From positions 1 through 64,000 of the forward strand of contig NZ_JAAIKB010000012.1 of the NCBI RefSeq assembly GCF_011040385.1: a stretch of DNA of 64,000 nt, given 5' to 3'. Below are positions 34,460 to 43,506 of the stretch, in pieces; positions within the stretch are counted from its first letter, which is position 1; every line of letters starts with the position of its first letter. A program made the translations under genes and the position numbers. Below the pieces are notes generated by a model. The model did no database searches. It had not been told where the DNA came from and saw only the letters and a list, made by a program, of their open reading frames with translations. This stretch comes from Falsiroseomonas algicola (GTDB lineage: Bacteria; Pseudomonadota; Alphaproteobacteria; Acetobacterales; Acetobacteraceae).

Positions 34460-37400
34460 ATGCAACTCGACCAGACCGATATCGACTTCCTGCTCGCCCA
34501 GCTGCGCGCCCCCCGCTTCCCCGATTCGCCCTTGGACAATGCGGGGGTGCGGGACCCCTCCGGCGCCAACAACAACCTGATCCCGGGCCAGGGCCTGTTC
34601 GGTGCGTCCGGCCAGCCCTTCGACCGGCTGACGACGCCCACCTATGTCGAGGTGCAGAGCCTGGCGGCCGGGCAGCTCGGCCCGGGCATGCCCGCGACCA
34701 CGACCTATTCCAGCAATGCGCCGAACGCCGTGATCGTCGATGCCGCGCCGCGGCAGATCAGCAACCTGGTGGCGGACCAGGCGCAGCTCAGCACCGACCC
34801 GTCCGACCCGCTGGGCTTCAAGGCGAACCTGGCGCCGGTCTATGACCGCGCCATCAACCCGCTGCCGGACAGCGCGGTCTTCGGCTTCTTCGGCCAGTTC
34901 TTCGACCATGGGCTCGACCTGGTCCATAAGGGCGCCAACGGCGTGGTCTTCGTGCCCCTTGCGCCGAACGACCCCCTCTACGTCCCCGGCGGCAACGCCA
35001 ACTTCATGGTCGTCTCCCGCGCCAACTTCACGATCGATCCCGCGACCGGGGAGCGGGTCTACGTCAACACTGTCTCCCCCTTCATCGACCAGAACCAGAC
35101 CTACGGGTCGCACCCCGTCACCACCGCGCTGCTGCGGGAATACGATGCCAATGGCGTGGCGACCGGCCGCCTGGTGAGCGGCGCGGGCGGCGGCATGGCC
35201 ACCTGGGCCGATGTGAAGGCCAATGCCGCGCGAATCGGCATCACGCTGACCGACATGGATGTGCTGGACATCCCCCAGCTCGCGCTCAACCTGGATGGCA
35301 CGGTGGCGCTGACGCCGGGGCCGGGCGGGCGCATGGTGGCGACCGTGGTCACCAACCCCGCGACGGGCGCCGTGCTGCGCACCGGGCAGGCCTTCCTGGA
35401 CGACATCGCCCGTGGCGCCACGCCGAATGCGGCCGGCACCTATGACGCCGCGTTGCTGGACAAGCACTACATCGCCGGCGACGGGCGGGTGAACGAGAAT
35501 TTCGGCCTGACCGCCATCCACCACGTCTTCCATGGCGAGCACAACCGGGTGGTGGAGGAGATCAAGGCCCTTGTCGCCGCCCGCACCGCCGCCGACCCCA
35601 CCTTTGCCCCCTGGAGCGGGGAGATGCTGTTCCAGGCGGCCAAGATCGTGACGGAGATGCAGTACCAGCATCTCGTCTTCGACGAGTTCGCCCGCCGCGT
35701 CAGCCCGAATGTCGATGAATTCGCGACCTATGACATCGAGCTGAACCCGAACATCTCCATCGAATTCGCCCATGCGGTCTACCGCTTCGGCCATTCGATG
35801 ATGGGCGAGACGCTGGACCTGATCGACCCGGCGACGGGCGCGAAGTCGGAGGTCAGCCTGATCTCCGCCTTCCTCAACCCGACCGCCTATGCCGCGAAGA
35901 TCGCGGCCGCGGGCGGCAATGGCGATGCCGCGGCGGCGGCCATCATCCTCGGCATGTCGCGCCAGGTCGGCAACATGATCGACGAATTCACCACCAATGC
36001 GCTGCGCAACTCCCTGCTCGGCCTGCCGCTCGACCTGCCTGCCATCAACATCACCCGGGGCCGGGAGATGGGGATCGGCAGCCTCAACCAGGTGCGGGCC
36101 GAACTCCATGCCCAGACCGGTCTCGCCTCCCTCAAGCCCTATGAGAGCTGGGCCGATTTCGGCGACAACCTGCTGCATCCCGAAAGCCTGGTGAACTTCG
36201 TCGCTGCCTATGCCTTCCGCAACGCCGCCGATCCGCGCCAGGCGGCGCGGGATGCGTTGGCCAGCCAGGCGTTCCGGGAGAATACGCTGGCGGCGGGGGA
36301 TCCGCTGGCCGCCGCCGCCAATGCCTTCAACGACATCGACCTGTGGCTGGGTGGCCTGGCGGAGAAGAAGGTCGTCACCGGCGGCATCACCGGCCGGCTC
36401 GGCGCCACCTTCGACTTCATCTTCGCCCAGCAGATGGTGGACCTGCAGAATGGCGACCGCTTCTACTACCTGGACCGCCTGGCCGGCACCAACCTGCTGG
36501 TGCAGATCGAGGGTCAGCGCTTCAGCGACATCATCGAGCGCAACACCGGCCTCACCACCCTCTATGCCGACATCTTCTCGGCGCCCGATGCGGTGCTGAG
36601 CCTGGACGATCCCTCCGGCTTCTCCGCCAGCCCCGGCGCGCGCTTCGATGGCCGCGGCATCTTCCGCGCCGGCGCGATGAGCGAGGTGATCATCGGCCGC
36701 GCCGGCAACGACACCATCGTGGCCAATGGCGGCAATGACGACGTCTCGGGCCTCGGCGGCGATGACCGCATCGATGGCAGCGCGGGCAACGACTTCCTCG
36801 ATGGCGGGGAGGGCAACGACACCATCGTGGACCAGGATGGCGATGACTTCGCCCGTGGCGGCGCTGGCAATGACAGCATCTCGCTTGGCCTCGGCGATGA
36901 CGTTGCCTTTGCCGGTGATGGCAACGACACGGTGCGCGGCGGCAGCGGCATCGACGACCTGAACGGGGAGGCGGGGAATGACCGCCTGTTCGGCGACGGC
37001 AATGACGACGTGATGACGGGTGGCGACGGCAACGACTACCTGGATGGCGGGATCGGCGCGGATGGGCTGGACGGCGATGCCGGCAACGACACGCTTGTCG
37101 GCGGCGCCGGGCCGGACGACCTGAACGGCCTGGATGGCGACGACCTGCTGCTGCCCGGCGACATCGGCTTCAACAACGTCATCGATGGCGGCCTCGGCTT
37201 CGACATCGTGTCCTATGAGAAGGCGGTCTATCGCGTCCTCGTGGACCTGAACCTGGATGCCGTGCCGGCCCCGCCACCCGGCGGCAATGCCCCCGACACC
37301 TATATCGACGTGGAGGGCGCGATCGGCTCCGGCTTCGCCGATACGCTGATCGGCAATTCCGGCGGGCTGGTGGCCGGCAACTGGCTGCGCGGCATGGCGG

Positions 37401-38812
37401 GGAACGACGTCGTCACCGGTGGCGCGGGCGCCGATACGCTGGATGGCGGGCTGGGCGCCGACACCATGACGGGCGGCGCGGGCAACACCCTCTATGTGGT
37501 GGATGACCTGATGGACCGCGTCTCCGAAGGCGTGGCGCCGGGCGGGGCGGATACCGTCAGCGCCTCCGTCAGCTACACCCTGGGCGCGGGGCTGGAGGCG
37601 CTGCTGCTGACCGGCAGCGCGGACCTGACCGGCACGGGCAACGCGCTGGCCAACACCATCACCGGCAATGCGGGCGCCAATACGCTCGATGGCCTGGCCG
37701 GCGCTGATACGCTGATCGGCGGGCGGGGCAGCGACCTCTACCTGGTCCAGGGCATCACGGATGTGGTGATCGAACTGCCGGGGCAGGGGGCCGACACCGT
37801 CTCCTCCTCCGGCAGCTTCATCCTGTGGGACGGGGTGGAGACGCTGGTGCTGACCGGCACCGGCAATACGAGTGCCGAGGGCAACGACCTCGCCAATGTC
37901 ATCCTCGGCAATGCCGGCAACAACCTGATCCAGGGCTGGGCGGGGGCCGATACCATCGATGGCGGGGCCGGCGCCGACACCATGCTGGGCGGCACCAGCG
38001 GGGACCTGTTCTACGTCGACAACAATGGCGATGTGGTGGTGGAACTGGCCGGTGGCGGGTCGGATACCGTCATCTCCAGCGCCGCCAGCTCGACCATGTC
38101 CGCCTCCATCAACGAACTGATCCTGGCCGGCAGCGGCAACATCGCCGGCATCGGCAACGCGGAGGGCAACCTGATCCGCGGCAATGCCGGCAACAACCTG
38201 CTGGATGGCGGGACGGGCGCGGATACGCTGGTCGGCGGCGCGGGCAACGACACCTATGTCGTGGACAACGCCCTCGACCTGGTGGTGGAGGAGGCGGGTG
38301 GCGGCGCCGATCTGGTGCAGTCAGCCGTCGCCTATGTCCTTGGCGCCAATGTCGAGAACCTGGTCCTGACCGGCACCCGTGCCATCAGCGGCACGGGCAA
38401 TGAGGGTGACAACCGCATCACCGGCAATGGCGCCGCCAACGTCCTTGCTGGCGGCGGCGGCGGCGACACCATCCTCGGCGGGGCGGGGGCGGATACCCTG
38501 TCCGGCGGCGCCGGGCGCGACGTCTTCGTCTTCGGCGACGGCGATGCCGGCGCGGGCACGCGCGCGGATACGATCCTGGATTTCGTGCGGGGGCAGGACC
38601 TGATCTCCCTGGCCGGGATCGATGCCAACCCCTTCCTGTTGGGCGACCAGGCCTTCACCTTCATCGGCGGGTCCAATTTCTTCGCCATCGGCCAGGCCCG
38701 CTTCAGCGGTGGCGTGCTGCACCTGAACCTCGATTTCGGCAGCGCGCCGGACATGTCGATCGCGATGACCGGGGTCACCAGCCTCTCGTCCAGCGATTTC
38801 CTCAACCTGTAA
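34460..38812 (+). CDS. Secreted haem peroxidase with RTX calcium-binding repeats
   Basis: A 1450-residue animal-type haem peroxidase. Residues ~1-700 are the peroxidase domain: distal motif Q146-F-F-D149-H150 and proximal H445 in VYRFGHSMMGE. From ~750 come RTX nonapeptides (GGxGxDxxx, for example GGNDDVSGLGGDDRIDG). Four longer ~90-residue units of alternating RTX and beta segments (NVENLVLTGT-like) follow at about 980-1370. The C-terminus (GADTLSGGAGRDVFVFGDGD, then ILDFVRGQDLISLAG) is the serralysin-type secretion signal. No N-terminal signal peptide is present, so type I secretion is expected, but no ABC/HlyD/TolC genes adjoin it. A role in oxidative or biofilm chemistry is inferred. Confidence 0.92.
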   Translation: MQLDQTDIDFLLAQLRAPRFPDSPLDNAGVRDPSGANNNLIPGQGLFGASGQPFDRLTTPTYVEVQSLAAGQLGPGMPATTTYSSNAPNAVIVDAAPRQISNLVADQAQLSTDPSDPLGFKANLAPVYDRAINPLPDSAVFGFFGQFFDHGLDLVHKGANGVVFVPLAPNDPLYVPGGNANFMVVSRANFTIDPATGERVYVNTVSPFIDQNQTYGSHPVTTALLREYDANGVATGRLVSGAGGGMATWADVKANAARIGITLTDMDVLDIPQLALNLDGTVALTPGPGGRMVATVVTNPATGAVLRTGQAFLDDIARGATPNAAGTYDAALLDKHYIAGDGRVNENFGLTAIHHVFHGEHNRVVEEIKALVAARTAADPTFAPWSGEMLFQAAKIVTEMQYQHLVFDEFARRVSPNVDEFATYDIELNPNISIEFAHAVYRFGHSMMGETLDLIDPATGAKSEVSLISAFLNPTAYAAKIAAAGGNGDAAAAAIILGMSRQVGNMIDEFTTNALRNSLLGLPLDLPAINITRGREMGIGSLNQVRAELHAQTGLASLKPYESWADFGDNLLHPESLVNFVAAYAFRNAADPRQAARDALASQAFRENTLAAGDPLAAAANAFNDIDLWLGGLAEKKVVTGGITGRLGATFDFIFAQQMVDLQNGDRFYYLDRLAGTNLLVQIEGQRFSDIIERNTGLTTLYADIFSAPDAVLSLDDPSGFSASPGARFDGRGIFRAGAMSEVIIGRAGNDTIVANGGNDDVSGLGGDDRIDGSAGNDFLDGGEGNDTIVDQDGDDFARGGAGNDSISLGLGDDVAFAGDGNDTVRGGSGIDDLNGEAGNDRLFGDGNDDVMTGGDGNDYLDGGIGADGLDGDAGNDTLVGGAGPDDLNGLDGDDLLLPGDIGFNNVIDGGLGFDIVSYEKAVYRVLVDLNLDAVPAPPPGGNAPDTYIDVEGAIGSGFADTLIGNSGGLVAGNWLRGMAGNDVVTGGAGADTLDGGLGADTMTGGAGNTLYVVDDLMDRVSEGVAPGGADTVSASVSYTLGAGLEALLLTGSADLTGTGNALANTITGNAGANTLDGLAGADTLIGGRGSDLYLVQGITDVVIELPGQGADTVSSSGSFILWDGVETLVLTGTGNTSAEGNDLANVILGNAGNNLIQGWAGADTIDGGAGADTMLGGTSGDLFYVDNNGDVVVELAGGGSDTVISSAASSTMSASINELILAGSGNIAGIGNAEGNLIRGNAGNNLLDGGTGADTLVGGAGNDTYVVDNALDLVVEEAGGGADLVQSAVAYVLGANVENLVLTGTRAISGTGNEGDNRITGNGAANVLAGGGGGDTILGGAGADTLSGGAGRDVFVFGDGDAGAGTRADTILDFVRGQDLISLAGIDANPFLLGDQAFTFIGGSNFFAIGQARFSGGVLHLNLDFGSAPDMSIAMTGVTSLSSSDFLNL

Positions 38813-38832
38813 CCGGGATGGCGCGGGGGAGG

Positions 38833-38847
38833 GCGGCAAAATGCCGC
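38833..38847 (+). terminator. Hairpin after RTX peroxidase
   Basis: GCGGCA AAA TGCCGC forms a perfect 6-bp stem 20 bases past the stop, followed by a C-run rather than U-run. It is a plausible weak terminator. The rest of the gap to 38993 has no visible gene. Confidence 0.45.
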
Positions 38848-38993
38848 ACCCCCCGTTGTCTCAAGATGACGGACACGCCATGTGTCGGTTTGCGCCGGGC
38901 GGGGACGCGCATTAGTCTGCTGCCTGGAAATTGTCCGGTCCGCCTCAGGGGTTCACCTTGGGGGGTGGGCCCCTATGGGATCGAGGCGTCACG

Positions 38994-39278
38994 ATGGGTT
39001 CCTTCAGCATCTGGCACTGGCTCGTGGTGCTGCTGGTCATCCTGCTGCTGTTCGGCAGCGGCAAGATCAGCGGCCTGATGGGCGACCTGGCCAAGGGCAT
39101 CAAGTCCTTCAAGCAGAACATGAAGGAGGATGAGGTGAAGGACGCCTCCATGGCGGCCGATCCCGCGGCGCAGACCCCGGCGCAGCCTGCCGGCACGATC
39201 GCCGCCCCGGGCGCCCCCCATGGCGCCCAGACCACCGGCACGGCGCAGGCCGCCAACCCGTCCCGCCCCGCCGCCTGA
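38994..39278 (+). CDS. tatA: Sec-independent translocase subunit TatA
   Basis: A 94-residue protein. A short N-terminal membrane helix ([16 protein letters not shown]) is followed by the conserved [20 protein letters not shown] amphipathic helix and an acidic/Ala-Pro-rich tail, as in TatA. Many predicted exports in this window carry twin-arginine-like signals. tatB and tatC are not adjacent. ATG 38994 gives the standard TatA N-terminus; the frame opens earlier at 38931. Confidence 0.92.
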   Translation: MGSFSIWHWLVVLLVILLLFGSGKISGLMGDLAKGIKSFKQNMKEDEVKDASMAADPAAQTPAQPAGTIAAPGAPHGAQTTGTAQAANPSRPAA

Positions 39279-39366
39279 CGCTGCCCGCCCCGGCCAGCCT
39301 TGCGGCAGGTTCCGGGGCCGGTTGATGCGATCCGCCGGCGGCCCTAGGGTGCCGCCAGAAGGACGA

Positions 39367-39417
39367 GCCCCGCCCCATGGCGGGGCCGCGCGCCGACCCC
39401 GTCGCCGGGGCCGGCGC
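39367..39417. promoter_or_regulatory. Tandem hairpins before TRAP permease gene
   Basis: GCCCCGCC CCAT GGCGGGGC (39367-39386) and an interrupted 11-bp stem GCGCCG-CCCCG/CGGGG-CGGCGC (39390-39417) precede the ATG at 39438. They may terminate tatA transcription or structure the leader of the TRAP operon. Confidence 0.45.
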
Positions 39418-39437
39418 GTCGCATTTGGGGGGCTTCC

Positions 39438-41456
39438 ATGGTCAATCCGCCGGCAATGAACGGCAGCGGGCAGCGCATGCCCGACGCGCCCGAGGGCGTG
39501 GCCGAGATCGACGACATGGAGTTCGCCTCCCCGCGCCGCGAACTCGCGGGCTGGCAGGGGCAGGCCTGGCGGGCAGCGGCGGCGGCTTTCGTGGCCTGGC
39601 ACCTCTGGGTGCTGCTGGTCGCGCCGCTCGACCCCACCATCGCCCGCGCCGTGCATGTGTTCCTTGGCGCGGCCCTCGGCTTCGCCGCCTTCGCGCCCCG
39701 CAGCCTGGCCGCCGGCGCGGCGGAGACGCGCATCCCCTGGTATGACTTGGCGCTGATCATCCCCTGCTTCCTGATCCCGGCCCACTACATCCTGGACGCG
39801 GACGGGATCGAGATGCGGTCCTTCATGGGCCCCAACTGGCAGGACCTGGCGGTGGCCGGGCTCGGCATGCTGCTGGTGCTCGAATTCGCGCGACGCACGG
39901 CGGGGGCGGTGATGCCGCTGATCGCCATCGTCTTCATCGCCTATTGCTTCGTCGGGCCCTGGATGCCGGGCATCCTGTTCCACCGCGGCGTCGCCTGGGA
40001 CCAGGTGCTGGTGGAGCTGTTCGGCAACAACGGCGTGCTCGGCACCATCGTGCAGGTCTCCGCCACCTTCATCATCGTCTTCATCACCTTCGCGGCCTTC
40101 CTGCAGGCGTCGCGCGCCGGCGAGTACTTCAACGACTTCGCCCTCGCCCTGGTCGGCCGCGCGCGGGGCGGGCCGGCCAAGGTCACCGTCGTCTCCGGCA
40201 TCCTCTTCGGCACCATCTCCGGCAGCGCGGTCGCCAATGTCGTCGCTTCCGGCGCCTTCACCATCCCGATGATGCGGCGCGTCGGCTATGACCGGGAGAC
40301 GGCGGCGGCGGTGGAGGCGACGAGCTCGACCGGCGGGCAGATCACGCCGCCCGTCATGGGGGCGGGCGCCTTCATCATGGCGGAGGTGCTGGGCCGCCCC
40401 TACACCGACATCGCGCTGGCGGGCCTGATTCCCGCGCTGCTCTTCTACATCGCCAACTACATCCATTGCGACCTGAACGCCCGCAAGGCCGGCATCCGCG
40501 GCCTGCCGCGGGAGGAGTTGCCGCGCTGGGTCGACCTGGCCCGCCGCGCCTACATGGCCTCCCCGCTCGTGCTGCTGATCGCGATCCTGCTGATGGGCTA
40601 TTCGCCCTTCCGCGCGGCGGCCATCGGCATCGCCGCCACCCTCGTGATCATGCTGGGCACGGCGCTGGCGCATCGCATGGCGCTGCGGGGGCAGGGGGTC
40701 GGGGCGGCGCTGCCGGGTGCGGCCATGGAGACCGTCGGCGCCATCTACCAGGCGCTCGGCAGTTCGGCGAAGGAGGCGATGCAGATCATCGCCGTCTGCG
40801 CCGCGGCCGGGATCGTCGCCGGCGTCATCGGCCTGACCGGCGTCGGCGGCCGCTTCGCCACCATGCTGCTCGACATCGCCGGCGCCTCCTCCTTCCTCGC
40901 CATGGTCTTCGCGATGGTGGTGGCGATCATCCTCGGCATGGGCGTGCCGACCACGGCCGCCTATGCGATCGCCGCCGCGGTGGTGGCGCCGGGGCTGATC
41001 CGCATCGGCGTCGATCCGCTGGTGGCGCACATGTTCATCTTCTACTTCGCCATCCTTTCGGCCATCACGCCGCCGGTGGCGCTGGCGAGCTTCGCCGCGG
41101 CCTCCATGGCCGGGGGCGACATGTGGCGGACCAGCGTCATCGCGGTGAAGCTGGGGCTGGCCACCTTCATCGTGCCCTACATGTTCTGGCTCTCCCCGGC
41201 GCTGCTGGCGCAGGGGGAGCTGATTGCCATCCTCCAGGTCTTCGCCACCGCCTCCCTCGGCGTCTGGCTGCTGGCCTGCTCGACCGAGGGCTGGATGCTG
41301 AACGGGCGCCTGGCCCTGCCGCTCCGCCTGCTGTCCGGCGCCGCGGGGCTGGCGCTGATGGTGCCGGAACTGGCGACGGACCTCTTCGGCCTGGCGGTTG
41401 CCGCGGGGCTCGTCTTCTGGCAACGCCGCAGCTTCCCGACGGAAAGGCTTGCATGA
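39438..41456 (+). CDS. TRAP transporter fused permease (DctQM type)
   Basis: A 672-residue membrane protein combining the small (DctQ-like, ~first 200 residues) and large (DctM) subunits, with about 16 hydrophobic segments. Conserved DctM stretches include VSGILFGTISGSAVANVVASG, TSSTGGQITPPVMGAGAFIM and MGVPTTAAYAIAAAV. Such fusions normally work with a TAXI or DctP receptor, but none lies nearby. Its stop overlaps the mtnB start (ATGA), which ties transport to methionine salvage. Confidence 0.92.
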   Translation: MVNPPAMNGSGQRMPDAPEGVAEIDDMEFASPRRELAGWQGQAWRAAAAAFVAWHLWVLLVAPLDPTIARAVHVFLGAALGFAAFAPRSLAAGAAETRIPWYDLALIIPCFLIPAHYILDADGIEMRSFMGPNWQDLAVAGLGMLLVLEFARRTAGAVMPLIAIVFIAYCFVGPWMPGILFHRGVAWDQVLVELFGNNGVLGTIVQVSATFIIVFITFAAFLQASRAGEYFNDFALALVGRARGGPAKVTVVSGILFGTISGSAVANVVASGAFTIPMMRRVGYDRETAAAVEATSSTGGQITPPVMGAGAFIMAEVLGRPYTDIALAGLIPALLFYIANYIHCDLNARKAGIRGLPREELPRWVDLARRAYMASPLVLLIAILLMGYSPFRAAAIGIAATLVIMLGTALAHRMALRGQGVGAALPGAAMETVGAIYQALGSSAKEAMQIIAVCAAAGIVAGVIGLTGVGGRFATMLLDIAGASSFLAMVFAMVVAIILGMGVPTTAAYAIAAAVVAPGLIRIGVDPLVAHMFIFYFAILSAITPPVALASFAAASMAGGDMWRTSVIAVKLGLATFIVPYMFWLSPALLAQGELIAILQVFATASLGVWLLACSTEGWMLNGRLALPLRLLSGAAGLALMVPELATDLFGLAVAAGLVFWQRRSFPTERLA

Positions 41457-42064
41457 TCCCGGACCATGTCGAGGTCGCCATCATCGAGGTCGGCCGCCGC
41501 CTGGACCGCCAGGGGCTGGTGCCGGCGACGGCCGGCAACTTCTCGATCCGCCTCGATGCCCGGACGCTGGCCGTCACCGTCTCCGGCCGCCACAAGGGCA
41601 TGCTGCGGCCGGGCGACGTCATGGTGGTGGACATCGATGGCAGGCCGCTGACGGCGGGCAAGCGGAGCTCCGCCGAGACGCTGCTGCATTGCGGCATCTA
41701 CCGGAAATTCCCCGAGGCCGGCGCCGTGCTGCACGGCCATTCCATCGCCAACACCGTCATGTCCCGGGCGGCGGAGGGCGAGTCCATCACGCTCTCGGGC
41801 TATGAGCTGCTGAAGGCCTTTCCCGGATTGCCGACGCATGAGGCGGAAATCGCCGTCCCGGTGGTGGAGAACGACCAGGATATTCCCCGCATGCAGCGGG
41901 GCCTGGACCTGCTGTGGGATGGCATGGCAGAGCCCCCGCCCGGCTACTTGATCCGCGGCCACGGGTCCTATGTCTGGGCCGCCGACATGCCGGGGGCGCT
42001 GGCGCGCCTCGAAGCCCTGGAATTCATGCTCGCCTGCGAGATGCAGGAAAGGAGGATGCGATGA
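41453..42064 (+). CDS. mtnB: Methylthioribulose-1-phosphate dehydratase
   Basis: A 203-residue class II aldolase/adducin-fold zinc enzyme of the methionine salvage pathway, dehydrating 5-methylthioribulose-1-phosphate. TAGNFSIR, SGRHKGML, the zinc motif VLHGHS and RGHGSYVWA are in family order. mtnD and mtnC directly follow, which distinguishes it from other class II aldolases. Translationally coupled at both ends by ATGA overlaps. mtnA and mtnP are not in the window. Confidence 0.92.
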   Translation: MIPDHVEVAIIEVGRRLDRQGLVPATAGNFSIRLDARTLAVTVSGRHKGMLRPGDVMVVDIDGRPLTAGKRSSAETLLHCGIYRKFPEAGAVLHGHSIANTVMSRAAEGESITLSGYELLKAFPGLPTHEAEIAVPVVENDQDIPRMQRGLDLLWDGMAEPPPGYLIRGHGSYVWAADMPGALARLEALEFMLACEMQERRMR

Positions 42065-42612
42065 GCCGCCTGACCATCTGGGACGCCTCGTCCAACGACC
42101 AGCTGCTGGTCACCGAGGACCCCGCCGAGATCGCCACGAAGCTCAAGGCGATCGGCGTGCGGTTCGAGCAGTGGCCGCGCGCCGACCTGCCGGCGGATGC
42201 GGATGCGGATGCCATCCTGGCGGCCTATCGCCCCCATCTCGACGCCTTCCTGGCCTCCACGGGCGCGGGCACGGCCGATGTCATCAAGCTGACGCCGGAC
42301 CACCCGATGAAGGATGCGATGCGGGCCAAGTTCCTGTCGGAGCACACGCACACGGAAGACGAGGTGCGCTTCTTCCATGCCGGCACGGGCAATTTCGTGC
42401 TGCATATGGAGGGCCCAGAGGGGCCAAGGGTCTTCGACGCGCATTGCGGCCCGGGCGACCTGATCAGCGTGCCCGCGAACAGCAAGCACTGGTTCGATGC
42501 CGGGACGGAGCCCAATTTCGCCGTCGTCCGCGTCTTCACCGACACCACCGGCTGGACGCCGCACTACACCGGCACCGACATGGCAGAGCGTTTCCCGGCG
42601 AAGACCATCTGA
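42061..42612 (+). CDS. mtnD: Acireductone dioxygenase
   Basis: A 183-residue cupin that cleaves acireductone in methionine salvage. Metal ligands are H95, H97 and E101 in EHTHTEDEVRFF and H143 in NSKHWFD. The N-terminal half (AYRPHLDAF, DVIKLTPDHP) matches the family. Iron versus nickel loading, which decides on- or off-pathway products, cannot be read from sequence. It overlaps mtnB by 4 bases; mtnC follows after 127 bases. Confidence 0.95.
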   Translation: MSRLTIWDASSNDQLLVTEDPAEIATKLKAIGVRFEQWPRADLPADADADAILAAYRPHLDAFLASTGAGTADVIKLTPDHPMKDAMRAKFLSEHTHTEDEVRFFHAGTGNFVLHMEGPEGPRVFDAHCGPGDLISVPANSKHWFDAGTEPNFAVVRVFTDTTGWTPHYTGTDMAERFPAKTI

Positions 42613-42739
42613 TGCCTCAGACGCCGGCGTGCGCTCCGAGCACTTGGCTTTCGCGCAGGCGACTGGTGCGCCTGGATGCGCTGCCGGGTTGTGCGCGGGC
42701 CGCATTCGCGGCCTCGGCACGCGACGCGGGCCGCCTGCC

Positions 42740-43417
42740 ATGATCTCGACGGTCCTGACGGACATCGAGGGCACCACCAGCGCCATCGCCTTCGTGAAGG
42801 AGACGCTGTTCCCCTTCGCGGAGCAGGCGCTGGCCGGTTTCCTCGAAGCCCGGCGCGATGACCCGGAGGTTGCCGCCATCCTGGCGGAGGTGCCGGGACC
42901 CGATCCCGTCGCGACGCTCCGCGGCTGGATGGCGGAGGACGTGAAGGCGACGCCGCTCAAGACGCTGCAGGGCATGATCTGGGAGGCCGGCTTCCGGGAC
43001 GGACGGCTGCGTGGCCATCTCTGGCCCGATGTCGCGCCCTGCCTGCGCGCCTGGCATGCGGCCGGGCTGCGGCTGGCCGTCTATTCCTCGGGCTCCGTCG
43101 CGGCGCAGAAGCTGCTCTTCGGCCATAGCGAGGCGGGCGACCTGCTGCCGCTGTTCAGCGGCTTCTTCGACACGCGGGTCGGCCACAAGCGGGAAGCGAC
43201 CTCCTACGCCGCCATCGCGCAGGCGCTCGGCACCCCGCCCGGGGAGATCCTGTTCCTCTCCGACGTGGTGGAGGAGCTGGATGCGGCGGCGGCGAGCGGC
43301 CTCGCCACCTGTCAGCTGGTGCGCCCGGCCGATGGCACCGCCCCCGCCGGCCGGCACCGGGAAGCCCCTGATTTTCCCGCGGTCAGCCGGCTGTGCGGCC
43401 TTCCGGCCACGCCCTGA
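42740..43417 (+). CDS. mtnC: Enolase-phosphatase E1
   Basis: A 225-residue HAD-fold enzyme that enolises and dephosphorylates 2,3-diketo-5-methylthiopentyl-1-phosphate, producing the substrate of mtnD. The nucleophile region is VLTDIEGTTSA (D8, E10), with YSSGSVAAQKLLFGHS and FLSDVVEELDAA as the later HAD motifs. The start ATG 42740 gives the family N-terminus. It ends the TRAP-mtnBDC unit. Confidence 0.95.
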   Translation: MISTVLTDIEGTTSAIAFVKETLFPFAEQALAGFLEARRDDPEVAAILAEVPGPDPVATLRGWMAEDVKATPLKTLQGMIWEAGFRDGRLRGHLWPDVAPCLRAWHAAGLRLAVYSSGSVAAQKLLFGHSEAGDLLPLFSGFFDTRVGHKREATSYAAIAQALGTPPGEILFLSDVVEELDAAAASGLATCQLVRPADGTAPAGRHREAPDFPAVSRLCGLPATP

Positions 43418-43506
43418 CACCCTTTATCGCAACGCAGCATCCGCCCGGGTGACATTCCCCGCCCGGGCGCGCTAGATGCCGCGAGCCCCGGGCGGGAGTG
43501 CGCGAC

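Noticed and set aside
36700-38500. Apparent DNA-level tandem repeats resembling a repeat array
   Set aside because: They encode RTX nonapeptides and longer peroxidase repeat units in one continuous frame, so they are protein repeats, not CRISPR or mobile DNA.
38973-41423. Minus-strand open frame (816 codons) opposite tatA and the TRAP permease
   Set aside because: It is a codon-position shadow of the TRAP gene, with no start context and a low-complexity product.
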